In this document: positions 1 through 7,585 of the stretch, in pieces
How positions within the stretch are numbered: the first letter of the stretch is position 1
Layout of the letters: each line of letters begins with the position of its first letter
Origin: an uncultured Acetatifactor sp.
GTDB taxonomy: Bacteria > Bacillota > Clostridia > Lachnospirales > Lachnospiraceae
Reading direction: 5' to 3'
Length of the DNA stretch: 42,461 nt
Assembly: GCA_947588205.1 (NCBI GenBank)
Contig: CANPYG010000012.1
Span: 1-42,461, forward strand
The notes under the pieces: model-generated
Told to the model about the DNA's origin: nothing
Seen by the model: only the letters and a program-made list of their open reading frames with translations
Database searches by the model: none
Position numbers and translations under genes: made by a program

Positions 1-1
1 A

Positions 2-2272
2 AAGCGTCTGGCGGAGGATCTGCGGGACAATGAGCTTTCCGCCGTCTATTCCGAGGACCCCTGCAGGGAGGTGCTGCCGGGGGAGGTGCTCACCTATTAC
101 GGTCATGTGAATAAGGGCTTTGAATACCCTTTCCTGAAATTCGTGGTCATCACGGAATCGGATATTTTCGGCGCACAGAAAAAGAAGAAAAAAAGGCATA
201 AATTTAACGAAGGGCAGAAAATCAGCGATTTCAATGAGCTGAAGGTAGGGGATTACGTGGTTCACGAGAGCCATGGCCTCGGAGTGTATAAGGGCATTGA
301 AAAGGTGGAAATGGAAGGGGTGGTCAAGGACTATCTGAAGATCGAGTACCGGGATGGGGGAAACCTTTATATCCTTGCCACAGGTCTGGACGTGATCCAG
401 AAATACGCCTCCGCGGACGCCGCCAAGACGCCGAAGCTAAACAAGCTGGGGGGAAAAGAGTGGGAGAAGACTAAGACGAAGGTCCGGACTGCCGTGAACG
501 AGGTGGCGAAGGATCTGGTGGAGCTTTATGCCAAAAGGCAGCAGTCCGAGGGCTACCAGTATGGACCGGATACGGTATGGCAGCGGGAATTTGAGGAAAT
601 GTTCCCCTTTGAGGAGACGGAAGATCAGGTGGCGGCGATCCTGGACACTAAACGGGATATGGAGAGCAGGAAGATCATGGACCGTCTGATCTGCGGGGAC
701 GTGGGCTATGGGAAGACGGAAATCGCCATCCGTGCCGCCTTCAAGGCGGTGCAGGAGGGAAAGCAGGTGGTATATCTGGTGCCCACCACCATCCTTGCCC
801 AGCAGCATTATACTACCTTTGTCCAGAGAATGAAGGATTTCCCGGTGAGGGTGGATCTCATGAGCCGGTTTCGCACCGCCGCAGAGCAGAAGAAGACCAT
901 TGCGGACCTGCAGAAGGGCTTTGTAGATATTGTGATTGGTACCCACCGTGTGCTTTCAGACGATATGAAATATAAGGATCTGGGGCTTTTGATCATCGAT
1001 GAGGAGCAGCGCTTCGGGGTAGCCCATAAGGAGAAGATCAAAAAGCTGAAGGAAAATGTGGATGTGCTGACCCTGACCGCCACTCCCATTCCCAGGACGC
1101 TGCACATGAGTCTGGTGGGGATCCGGGATATGAGCGTGCTGGAGGAGGCGCCGGAGGATCGTCTTCCCATCCAGACCTATGTGATGGAGTACAACGAGGA
1201 GATGGTGCGGGAGGCCATTGTCCGGGAGCTTGCCAGGAACGGGCAGGTCTATTATGTCTACAACCGGGTAAATAACATTGCGGATGTCACGGCAAATATC
1301 GCCAGACTGGTTCCGGAGGCTACGGTGGCCTTTGCCCATGGTCAAATGAAGGAAAGCGAGCTGGAACGCATCATGTTTGATTTCATCAATGGGGAGATCG
1401 ATGTGCTGGTGTCCACCACCATCATTGAAACCGGTCTGGATATTTCCAATGTGAATACCATGATCATCCATGATTCCGACCAGATGGGGCTTTCCCAGCT
1501 TTATCAGCTGAGGGGCAGGGTAGGGCGTTCCAGCCGCAACGCCTATGCTTTCCTTATGTATAAACGGGATAAGATGTTAAAAGAGGTGGCGGAAAAGAGG
1601 CTTGCAGCCATTAAGGAGTTCACTGAGCTGGGCAGCGGCTTTAAAATCGCCATGCGGGATCTGGAGATCCGGGGAGCGGGCAATCTTCTGGGGATGAGCC
1701 AGCACGGGCATATGGAAGCGGTAGGATATGACCTGTACTGCAAGATGCTGAATGACGCGGTGAAAAACCTGAAGGGGATTCCCACCGCCCTGGATGATTT
1801 CACCACGGTGGTGGATCTGGATGTGGACGCTTATATTCCGGCGGAGTACATCGTGAATGAGGTGCAGAAGCTGGATATTTATAAAAGGATCACGGGCATT
1901 GAAAATGAGAGGGAGAGGGACGATATGCTGGATGAGCTGCTGGACCGTTTCGGAGCTATCCCGCAGTCTGTGGACAATCTTCTGCGCATCGCCCTGATCC
2001 GGGTATCCGCCCATAAGCTGTATCTGACGGAGGTAAAGGGGAAAAACGAGCGGATCACGCTGCAGTTTAAGGCGGATGCAGCCGTGAATCCGGCGGGGAT
2101 ACCGGCGCTTTTGCGCAAGTTTGGGGAAAATCTGAAATTTACCGCTTTTGGGACGCCGTTTTTCACTTACCGCTATAAGAAGACGGGGCTTGTGGAGAAG
2201 GACGCGACGCTGCTTTTGGAGATGACGGAGAACCTGGTGCGGGAGATGGGGAAAACTCTTTCGGACGAGTGA
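2..2272 (+). CDS. mfd: Transcription-repair coupling factor Mfd, 5' end outside the window
   Basis: Mfd is the ATP-driven DNA translocase that removes RNA polymerase stalled at lesions and recruits UvrA. The reading frame is open from base 2, so 756 residues of a protein that is usually about 1150 are visible and the start is missing. In order one sees the end of the UvrB-like region, a CarD-like RNA-polymerase interaction domain (VGDYVVHESHGLGVYKG), the helicase core with Walker A GDVGYGKT, the DEEQ box (IIDEEQRFG), TATPIPRT, the RGRVGR motif, and the C-terminal TRCF domain. The last four codons and the stop lie inside a 27-bp sequence that is repeated 166 bp downstream, so the present C-terminus may have been set by a repeat element. 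Identity is certain; the original 3' end is not. Confidence 0.97.
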   Translation, partial: KRLAEDLRDNELSAVYSEDPCREVLPGEVLTYYGHVNKGFEYPFLKFVVITESDIFGAQKKKKKRHKFNEGQKISDFNELKVGDYVVHESHGLGVYKGIEKVEMEGVVKDYLKIEYRDGGNLYILATGLDVIQKYASADAAKTPKLNKLGGKEWEKTKTKVRTAVNEVAKDLVELYAKRQQSEGYQYGPDTVWQREFEEMFPFEETEDQVAAILDTKRDMESRKIMDRLICGDVGYGKTEIAIRAAFKAVQEGKQVVYLVPTTILAQQHYTTFVQRMKDFPVRVDLMSRFRTAAEQKKTIADLQKGFVDIVIGTHRVLSDDMKYKDLGLLIIDEEQRFGVAHKEKIKKLKENVDVLTLTATPIPRTLHMSLVGIRDMSVLEEAPEDRLPIQTYVMEYNEEMVREAIVRELARNGQVYYVYNRVNNIADVTANIARLVPEATVAFAHGQMKESELERIMFDFINGEIDVLVSTTIIETGLDISNVNTMIIHDSDQMGLSQLYQLRGRVGRSSRNAYAFLMYKRDKMLKEVAEKRLAAIKEFTELGSGFKIAMRDLEIRGAGNLLGMSQHGHMEAVGYDLYCKMLNDAVKNLKGIPTALDDFTTVVDLDVDAYIPAEYIVNEVQKLDIYKRITGIENERERDDMLDELLDRFGAIPQSVDNLLRIALIRVSAHKLYLTEVKGKNERITLQFKADAAVNPAGIPALLRKFGENLKFTAFGTPFFTYRYKKTGLVEKDATLLLEMTENLVREMGKTLSDE

Positions 2273-2450
2273 ACTGGAAGTGTGCAGTTCACTCCGCGCC
2301 ATTCGCAAAGTCGCGCTTACGCGCTTTCCGTCGCTTTGCGACTCCCTTTGCTCATAAAATGGCGCTCCCTTCGTCCGTTCAGCCAAGAGCAGATATTCGT
2401 GCAAGCACGAATCTGCTCCTTGGCTTTCGGACGAGTGAACTGGAAGTGTG
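2258..2450. repeat. Palindromic intergenic repeat element bounded by 27-bp direct repeats
   Basis: Identical 27-bp copies lie at 2258-2284 and 2424-2450 (both begin CTTTCGGACGAGTG). Between them are three dyads: GAGTGAACTG/CAGTTCACTC (2267-2276 and 2285-2294), CGCAAAG/CTTTGCG (2304-2310 and 2334-2340), and a long near-perfect hairpin at 2382-2424 that starts GCCAAG and ends CTTGGC. The left copy contains the mfd stop codon. The layout resembles dispersed palindromic repeats seen between genes in Lachnospiraceae, but no second copy of the whole element is present in this window. No transposase is encoded. Confidence 0.75.
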
Positions 2451-2470
2451 TAAATTTTGAAAAAATTAAG

Positions 2471-2499
2471 TTGCGATAATGTTAAGGATGTGGGATAAT
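2471..2499 (+). promoter_or_regulatory. Predicted promoter for xpaC/telA
   Basis: TTGCGA (2471-2476), a 17-bp spacer and GATAAT (2494-2499) lie about 105 bp upstream of the xpaC start, after the mfd repeat element. The fit to the vegetative consensus is fair. Confidence 0.5.
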
Positions 2500-2603
2500 A
2501 TATTTGTATATTTGATGGGATTTCATTGGTGGGAGTGAGGAATGGACAGGAATTGGGAAATCATCGGCCTGGTTCAGATTTTCATGTAAGGGACTGAAAT
2601 AAA

Positions 2604-3989
2604 ATGAGTGTGAGTGATTGGAACAGAATCGGCAATCAATTGCGGGAGGCTGTGGAGGATTCGCTGAATACGGGGAATTTCCAGCAGTTGGGGGACGCGT
2701 TGTCCGACACAGTGAATTCTGCGCTTGCAGAGGCAAAAAAGCAGGTAGGGGTTTATCAGAATAAGAACAGCGCTACATATCAGAATCCCCAGTCAAACGG
2801 CATGGGTAAGAGCGGAAGCGGCAGTCAGGGCGGGAGCCCGGGAGGAAACCAGACCGCCGCAGGCGGCAATGCATTTCAAAGAAATCAATGGTACAATGGC
2901 AATTATGGCTGGAACGCCGATCAGCAGAGAAAGCCCCGTTTCGCTCCTGTCAAGATGAACAGGATAGGGCGGGTCTCCAGCGTCTTACTCACGGTATTCG
3001 GAGGGATTGGGACAGGCCTGTTGTCCTTGACGCTGCTGATACTGCTGATCGCTATGTGGGCAACGGAGGAGTCGGGTATCCTGACCGCAGTCGGTATCAT
3101 AGGACTGCTGTTAGCGGCCAGCATCTTTATGATACAGAGGGGCTGTAAGCTGAAGGAACGTTTGAAGCGTGCGCTGCGGTATGTGCAGATTTGCGGGCAT
3201 TGTCATTATATCAATATTGTTGATCTGGCCGCCCAGATGGGAAATACTGTAAAATTTACCCTGAAGGATGTAAAGAAGATGCTCAGGGCAGGATTTTTCC
3301 CGGAAGGACATCTGGACCAGGAGGACACCTGCCTGATGCTGGATGACGCCACCTATCGCCAGTATCTTGCCATCCAGAAAGAGCGCAAGGCGAGGGAGAT
3401 GGAGGAAAAGGTTGCCAGAATGCAGGCAAAACAGTCAGGAAAAGGAACTGCTTCTGCGAATGGGGGCACGGAGACTGTATCCGGGATGTTTCATGCGGAA
3501 CAGGCTTCAGAAGGCAGTAAGACGCCTCCCCAGCCTGAGAATCCTGAACTGGCTGCGCTGGTCAAAGAGGGTCAGGAATATATTAAGAAGCTTCGTGAGA
3601 TGAACGATAATATCGAGGGAGAAGCGATATCCGCCAAGCTGTTCCAGCTGGAGAATCTTTTGAAGGAAATTTTTGAGCGCGTCAGGGAGCATCCGGAGCA
3701 GATGCCCAGGATGCAGAAGTTTATGAAATATTATCTGCCTACCACCTTAAAGCTGGTTGAGGCTTATGAAGATTTTGACAATGTGAGCGTGCCCGGAGAA
3801 GATATTATTTCCGCCAAAGCTGAGATCGAGAAGACCCTGGATACGATCAATCAGGCTTTTGCGGAGCTGTTAAACAGGCTGTTCCGGGATTCCGTGTATG
3901 ATGCGACAACAGACGCGCAGGTGCTGCAGACGATGCTGGCGCAGGAGGGACTGATGAAGACGCCGGAATTTGAAAAGGTGTCCAGATAA
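2604..3989 (+). CDS. XpaC-like membrane protein (5-bromo-4-chloroindolyl phosphate hydrolysis family)
   Basis: This 461-residue protein resembles the XpaC family, which is typically encoded next to TelA; its biochemical role is not well settled. The N-terminal 60 residues look helical, followed by a Gly/Ser/Asn-rich linker (about 65-105). Two membrane segments lie around residues 128-151 and 155-172. A cytoplasmic C-terminal half then contains charged coiled-coil helices and a Glu-rich linker. The protein is longer than the classical Bacillus XpaC (about 200 residues). The start has only a weak Shine-Dalgarno (AAGGGA, about 10 nt upstream). The stop lies 33 bp before telA, so the two are almost certainly cotranscribed. 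Family assignment is from the domain pattern and the neighbour and is moderately sure. Confidence 0.75.
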   Translation: MSVSDWNRIGNQLREAVEDSLNTGNFQQLGDALSDTVNSALAEAKKQVGVYQNKNSATYQNPQSNGMGKSGSGSQGGSPGGNQTAAGGNAFQRNQWYNGNYGWNADQQRKPRFAPVKMNRIGRVSSVLLTVFGGIGTGLLSLTLLILLIAMWATEESGILTAVGIIGLLLAASIFMIQRGCKLKERLKRALRYVQICGHCHYINIVDLAAQMGNTVKFTLKDVKKMLRAGFFPEGHLDQEDTCLMLDDATYRQYLAIQKERKAREMEEKVARMQAKQSGKGTASANGGTETVSGMFHAEQASEGSKTPPQPENPELAALVKEGQEYIKKLREMNDNIEGEAISAKLFQLENLLKEIFERVREHPEQMPRMQKFMKYYLPTTLKLVEAYEDFDNVSVPGEDIISAKAEIEKTLDTINQAFAELLNRLFRDSVYDATTDAQVLQTMLAQEGLMKTPEFEKVSR

Positions 3990-4022
3990 AGAAAACAGAT
4001 ATAATTCAGGAGGGATGATAAG

Positions 4023-5174
4023 ATGAGCAAGGATTTGGACGAGATGTTGCAGGAGGCCCCTACACTGACTTTTGAACCGTTCCCGGAGGCAAAGCCGGAG
4101 GTTCCCGCTGTAACGGCGCCTGAAAAGGTGCCGGAACCGGAAGCCATGCAGGTGGAGCTGACGCCCCAGGAGCAGAAGATGGTGGACGATTTTGCAGCGC
4201 AGATCGATCTGCGCAATACACAGATGGTACTGCAGTATGGGGCGGGAAGCCAGAAGAAGATCGCGGATTTTTCAGAGACTGCGTTGAATAATGTGCGCAC
4301 CAAGGATATGGGCGAAGTGGGCGAGATGCTGACGCAGGTGGTGGCACAGCTTCGTGAGTTTGACGAGGACGAGGAAGAAAAAGGTTTCCTGGGTCTGTTT
4401 AAAAAGAGCAGCAATAAGCTCGCAAATATGAAGGCGAAGTATGATAAGGCGGAAGTGAATGTCAATAAGATCAGCGATGCGTTAGAGCAGCATCAGGTCA
4501 CGCTGTTAAAGGACGTTGCCATGCTGGACAAGATGTATGAGCTGAACCTGAATTACTTCAAGGAGCTGTCCATGTATATTCTGGCCGGCAAGCAGAAGCT
4601 CGCGCACGCTACGAAGGTGGAGCTTCCTGAGCTGGTGGCGAAGGCGGAGAAAAGCGGTCTTCCTGAGGATACCCAGGCGGCCAGGGATTACGCCGAGATG
4701 TGCAACCGTTTTGAAAAGAAGCTTTATGATCTTGACCTGACCCGTACCATTTCCCTGCAGATGGCGCCTCAGATCCGCCTGATTCAGAATAATGATACGA
4801 TGATGTCCGATAAGATCCAGTCCACACTGGTGAACACTATTCCCCTGTGGAAGAGCCAGATGGTGATCGCCATTGGTCTGAACCATTCCACAGAGGCAGC
4901 CAGGGCGCAGCGCGCAGTATCCGATATGACCAATGATCTGTTAAAGAAGAACGCGGAGACCCTGAAAATGGCCACTGTGGAGACCGCAAGGGAGTCTGAG
5001 CGCGGAATCGTGGATATTGAAACCCTGCAGGCAACCAACCAGACTCTGATCAGTACCCTGGACGAGGTGATGAAGATCCAGGAAGATGGAAGGGAAAAGC
5101 GTAAGAACGCGGAGGTCGAGCTGCGCAAGATCGAGAACGAGATGCGCGAGAAGCTCTTGTCCATGAGTAAATAA
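4023..5174 (+). CDS. telA: TelA-family toxic anion resistance protein
   Basis: This 383-residue soluble, mostly helical protein belongs to the TelA family, named for tellurite resistance and linked to envelope stress and terD-type operons. After an acidic, Pro-rich N-terminus (to about residue 40) it runs as a long helical bundle with typical stretches such as LRNTQMVLQYGAGSQKKI, KFMDKMYELN-like helices and the conserved region LVNTIPLWKSQMVIAIGLN near residues 260-280. A C-terminal coiled coil rich in Glu, Lys and Arg closes it. The start has a perfect AGGAGGG eight nt upstream. It forms a two-gene unit with the XpaC-like gene; no terD genes are present here. Family is clear, substrate and physiological role are not. 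Confidence 0.9.
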   Translation: MSKDLDEMLQEAPTLTFEPFPEAKPEVPAVTAPEKVPEPEAMQVELTPQEQKMVDDFAAQIDLRNTQMVLQYGAGSQKKIADFSETALNNVRTKDMGEVGEMLTQVVAQLREFDEDEEEKGFLGLFKKSSNKLANMKAKYDKAEVNVNKISDALEQHQVTLLKDVAMLDKMYELNLNYFKELSMYILAGKQKLAHATKVELPELVAKAEKSGLPEDTQAARDYAEMCNRFEKKLYDLDLTRTISLQMAPQIRLIQNNDTMMSDKIQSTLVNTIPLWKSQMVIAIGLNHSTEAARAQRAVSDMTNDLLKKNAETLKMATVETARESERGIVDIETLQATNQTLISTLDEVMKIQEDGREKRKNAEVELRKIENEMREKLLSMSK

Positions 5175-5320
5175 TGCGCCTGGGGCAGACCTGACCATCT
5201 TTCTGGATGGAGATGCATTCCAGTCCTTATGGGGATATGGCGACGACCTTGTGGAAATGGCGCTTCCATGTCGAACAAAGTTCGACTTGCCGCCAGAAAT
5301 TTCACTTTCTCAAAAAAAGC

Positions 5321-5349
5321 TTTACAAATAATCTTTCTCATGCTATAAT
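5321..5349 (+). promoter_or_regulatory. Predicted promoter of the tRNA-Gly gene
   Basis: TTTACA (5321-5326), a 17-bp spacer and TATAAT (5344-5349), with an extended TGC just before the -10, end 15 bp before the mature tRNA. A perfect dyad GTCGAAC/GTTCGAC lies just upstream (5270-5276 and 5280-5286) and may be the end of the telA transcript. Confidence 0.8.
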
Positions 5350-5364
5350 AACTTTCGTCGTCAG

Positions 5365-5435
5365 GCAGATATGGTTCATTGGTAGAACGCTAGCTTCCCA
5401 AGCTGGAAAGGCGGGTTCGATTCCCGTTATCTGCT
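5365..5435 (+). tRNA. tRNA-Gly, anticodon CCC
   Basis: The 71-nt cloverleaf has acceptor arms GCAGATA and TATCTGC, a D arm GTTC/GAAC, an anticodon stem CTAGC/GCTGG around the loop TTCCCAA (anticodon CCC, glycine) and a T arm GCGGG/CCCGT around TTCGATT. The discriminator is T and no CCA is encoded. It stands alone with its own promoter and terminator. Confidence 0.95.
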
Positions 5436-5440
5436 CTTGG

Positions 5441-5490
5441 AAAACGCTTAGAAATGGCTTGTTTATGCAGTTTCTGGCGTTTTTGTTTTT
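5441..5490 (+). terminator. Rho-independent terminator of the tRNA
   Basis: AAAACGC at 5441-5447 pairs with GCGTTTT at 5477-5483, supported by an inner AGAAA/TTTCT pairing, and is followed by TGTTTTT. It begins 5 nt after the tRNA. Confidence 0.7.
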
Positions 5491-5547
5491 GCCGGAAAAT
5501 CAAAAGGGAATCAAAGAAGTAATCAGACATACTGAGGGAGAATTGAT

Positions 5548-6906
5548 ATGGCGAAGTCGAATGCGGAAAATCGGACCAAAGGATTTGAAAATACCGGGAT
5601 AAGAACCGGAAGACCCGCAAGTGGAAGACCCGCAAGTGGAGGATCCGTAGATAAAGGATTCGGGAAAAAACTGTCCGGGAAAAAGAAGGAGGAAAACAAT
5701 CGACCCGAGGGTGAGACGCGGAAGCAGGCATCCTCCCTCTGCCCGGTATCCAGGCGCTGTGGGGGCTGCAGGTGGATCAATAAGCCATATAAGGAGCAGC
5801 TTTCTTTGAAGGAGGCGTGGGTCAGGGAGCTGATGAAGCCTTATTGCAGGCTGGAACCTATTATCGGGATGGAGGATCCATTCCATTACCGGAATAAGGT
5901 GAATGCGGTTTTCCGGGAAAGCAAGACCAGGGGTATTCTTTCCGGCACCTATGAGGAAGGAACCCACACTCTGGTGGCGGTGGATTCCTGTTTGATTGAG
6001 AATCAGAAGGCGGATGAGATCATTGTTTCTATCAGAGGTCTGCTTAAATCCTTTAAAATCCATCCTTATCATGAGGATGGGGGCTATGGGCTGCTGCGCC
6101 ATGTGATGGTTCGTACCGCCCATGCCACAGGGGAGATCATGGTAGTGCTGGTGCTCACCTCCCCGGCATTGCCCTCAAAAAATAATTTTGTAAAGGCTCT
6201 GTTAAAGCTCCATCCGGAAATCACCACCATCGTAGTCAATGTGAACGACCGGGATACCAGCATGGTCCTGGGAACGAAGGAGCAGGTGATCTACGGGAAG
6301 GGGTATATTGAGGACGTTCTTTGCGGCAAGCGTTTTCGGATCTCGCCAAGATCTTTTTATCAGGTTAATTCTGTTCAGACGGAAAAGCTTTACGGAAAGG
6401 CCTTGGAATATGCGGGGCTTACGGGAAAGGAAATCGTGGTGGATGCCTACTGCGGTACCGGAACCATCGGGATGATCGCCAGCGATAAGGCAGGACAGGT
6501 GATCGGAGTGGAGCTGAATTCGGATGCGGTGAAGGACGCCAGAATCAACGCCAAGGTCAATCAGGTGAAAAACATTCAGTTTTATCAGAATGACGCAGGG
6601 GAATTCCTGAAGGAAATGGCAGCCCAGCATTCTAAGGTGGATGTGGTGCTCATGGATCCTCCCCGTTCAGGGAGCGATGAAGCGTTTTTGGATTCTGTGG
6701 CGGCCATTGCCCCGCAAAGGATCGTTTATATTTCCTGTAACCCGGAAACCCTGGCGAGGGATCTTGCATACCTGACCAAAAAAGGATACAAGGTGCGAAA
6801 AGGAGTGCCTGTGGACATGTTCCCGTTTACGGAGCTGCATCATGTGGAGACGGTGTGCCTGCTTGACAGGACGGGCAGGGCTAAGAATGTGTTTAGATCG
6901 ATTTAG
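5548..6906 (+). CDS. rlmD: 23S rRNA (uracil-C5)-methyltransferase, RlmD/RumA (TrmA) family
   Basis: The enzyme transfers a methyl group from S-adenosylmethionine to C5 of a uridine in 23S rRNA. The 452 residues start with a basic, low-complexity tail (1-60) holding two exact 15-bp repeats (5608-5637) that encode GRPAS twice. There is no TRAM domain, which bacterial RlmD usually has at this place. A 4Fe-4S site follows as C65-x5-C71-x2-C74 with C148. The SAM motif VVDAYCGTGTIGM, the DPPRSG motif, the nucleophile in SCNPETLARDL (C397) and the base region ELHHVETV (E434) are all present. It is a single gene with a GAGGGAG ribosome binding site. The family is certain; the exact uridine (U1939, U747 or another) cannot be read from sequence. 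Confidence 0.88.
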   Translation: MAKSNAENRTKGFENTGIRTGRPASGRPASGGSVDKGFGKKLSGKKKEENNRPEGETRKQASSLCPVSRRCGGCRWINKPYKEQLSLKEAWVRELMKPYCRLEPIIGMEDPFHYRNKVNAVFRESKTRGILSGTYEEGTHTLVAVDSCLIENQKADEIIVSIRGLLKSFKIHPYHEDGGYGLLRHVMVRTAHATGEIMVVLVLTSPALPSKNNFVKALLKLHPEITTIVVNVNDRDTSMVLGTKEQVIYGKGYIEDVLCGKRFRISPRSFYQVNSVQTEKLYGKALEYAGLTGKEIVVDAYCGTGTIGMIASDKAGQVIGVELNSDAVKDARINAKVNQVKNIQFYQNDAGEFLKEMAAQHSKVDVVLMDPPRSGSDEAFLDSVAAIAPQRIVYISCNPETLARDLAYLTKKGYKVRKGVPVDMFPFTELHHVETVCLLDRTGRAKNVFRSI

Positions 6907-6968
6907 GGAAATTGATTTTAGATTAATTTCGCTTTAGAGAAATTTTATAGAATCTTGTTAGGGAAATA

Positions 6969-6996
6969 TTGACAGCATAGAGATTCCGCGTATAAT
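6969..6996 (+). promoter_or_regulatory. Strong promoter of the marR-ABC operon
   Basis: A consensus TTGACA (6969-6974), a 16-bp spacer and a consensus TATAAT (6991-6996) lie 86 bp upstream of the MarR start. The transcript would begin near 7003, just before three tandem 15-bp repeats. Confidence 0.85.
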
Positions 6997-7016
6997 AACA
7001 CATAGAAAGTTCGCAT

Positions 7017-7061
7017 GCTGACAATCAAGTGGCTGACAGTTTGTTGGTTGACGGTTTGTCT
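7017..7061 (+). repeat. Three tandem 15-bp imperfect repeats in the marR leader
   Basis: GCTGAC, GCTGAC and GTTGAC start at 7017, 7032 and 7047, an exact 15-bp period, and the second and third units also share GTTTGT. They lie between the promoter and the start codon. Their position suits an operator array for the MarR protein, but MarR sites are usually palindromic, so this is inference. Confidence 0.5.
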
Positions 7062-7081
7062 TCAAACGAAATGAAGTGAAA

Positions 7082-7585
7082 ATGAGAGGGAAAGGAGTGA
7101 GGGAAACGGACAAAAGAAATCATATCGGGTTTCTGCTCCGGCTGGCACATAATCTGTTGGAAGCCAATGTGAAGGAAAACAGCGAACTGGACGGTCAGTC
7201 GGTGACACAGATCCAGCATTGGATTATCCGCTATCTGTATAAGAATCAGGACAGGGATATTTTCCAAAAGGATCTGGAGGAAGAATTCCATACGTCGAAG
7301 GCCACGATTTCCAGCACGCTGCAGGTAATGGAGCGCAATGGCCTGATTACCAGGACAGCAGTGGAGTGGGACGCCAGGCTTAAGAAACTGGGTCTGACGG
7401 AAAAGGCTCTGGAGTTTTCCAGACGAGCCAGGGAAAACGTGGATAAGACGGAGCAGCTTTTAAGGAAGGGCATGACGGAAGAGGAGGTCCAGGAGTTGCT
7501 GCGCCTGCTCAAACAAGTCTGCCGCAATCTGGAAAGCGGAAGGTGCGAAACATCAAATAGCAGAAAGGAGATTTTTTCATGCTAA
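7082..7585 (+). CDS. MarR-family transcriptional regulator
   Basis: This small regulator (167 residues from ATG 7082) has the MarR winged-helix fold: a dimerisation helix (HIGFLLRLAHNLL), helix-turn-helix around DIFQKDLEEEFHTSKATISSTLQVMERNGLI written here only as its key part FHTSKATISS, and a wing with DARLK near the usual D-x-R. MarR proteins typically repress a neighbouring exporter until a ligand binds. The stop overlaps the start of the first ABC gene by 7 bp, so the two are translationally linked. The start is uncertain: GTG 7076, ATG 7082 and GTG 7097 are possible, and only 7097 has a fair purine-rich site (AGAGGG) at good distance. Family is sure; ligand is unknown. Confidence 0.85.
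   Translation: MRGKGVRETDKRNHIGFLLRLAHNLLEANVKENSELDGQSVTQIQHWIIRYLYKNQDRDIFQKDLEEEFHTSKATISSTLQVMERNGLITRTAVEWDARLKKLGLTEKALEFSRRARENVDKTEQLLRKGMTEEEVQELLRLLKQVCRNLESGRCETSNSRKEIFSC

Noticed and set aside
5167..5331. An open frame after telA reads like protein (PGADLTIFLDGDAF, then WGYGDDLVEMALP)
   Set aside because: It has no start codon or ribosome binding site and runs into the tRNA promoter. It could be a relic, but no family was recognised.
5207..5602. A 131-codon frame on the + strand
   Set aside because: It runs through the tRNA-Gly gene and its terminator and into rlmD, and shows no family similarity.
7017..7061. Short direct repeats considered as a CRISPR array
   Set aside because: Units of 15 bp without spacers, only three copies and no cas genes; they are tandem repeats in a leader.
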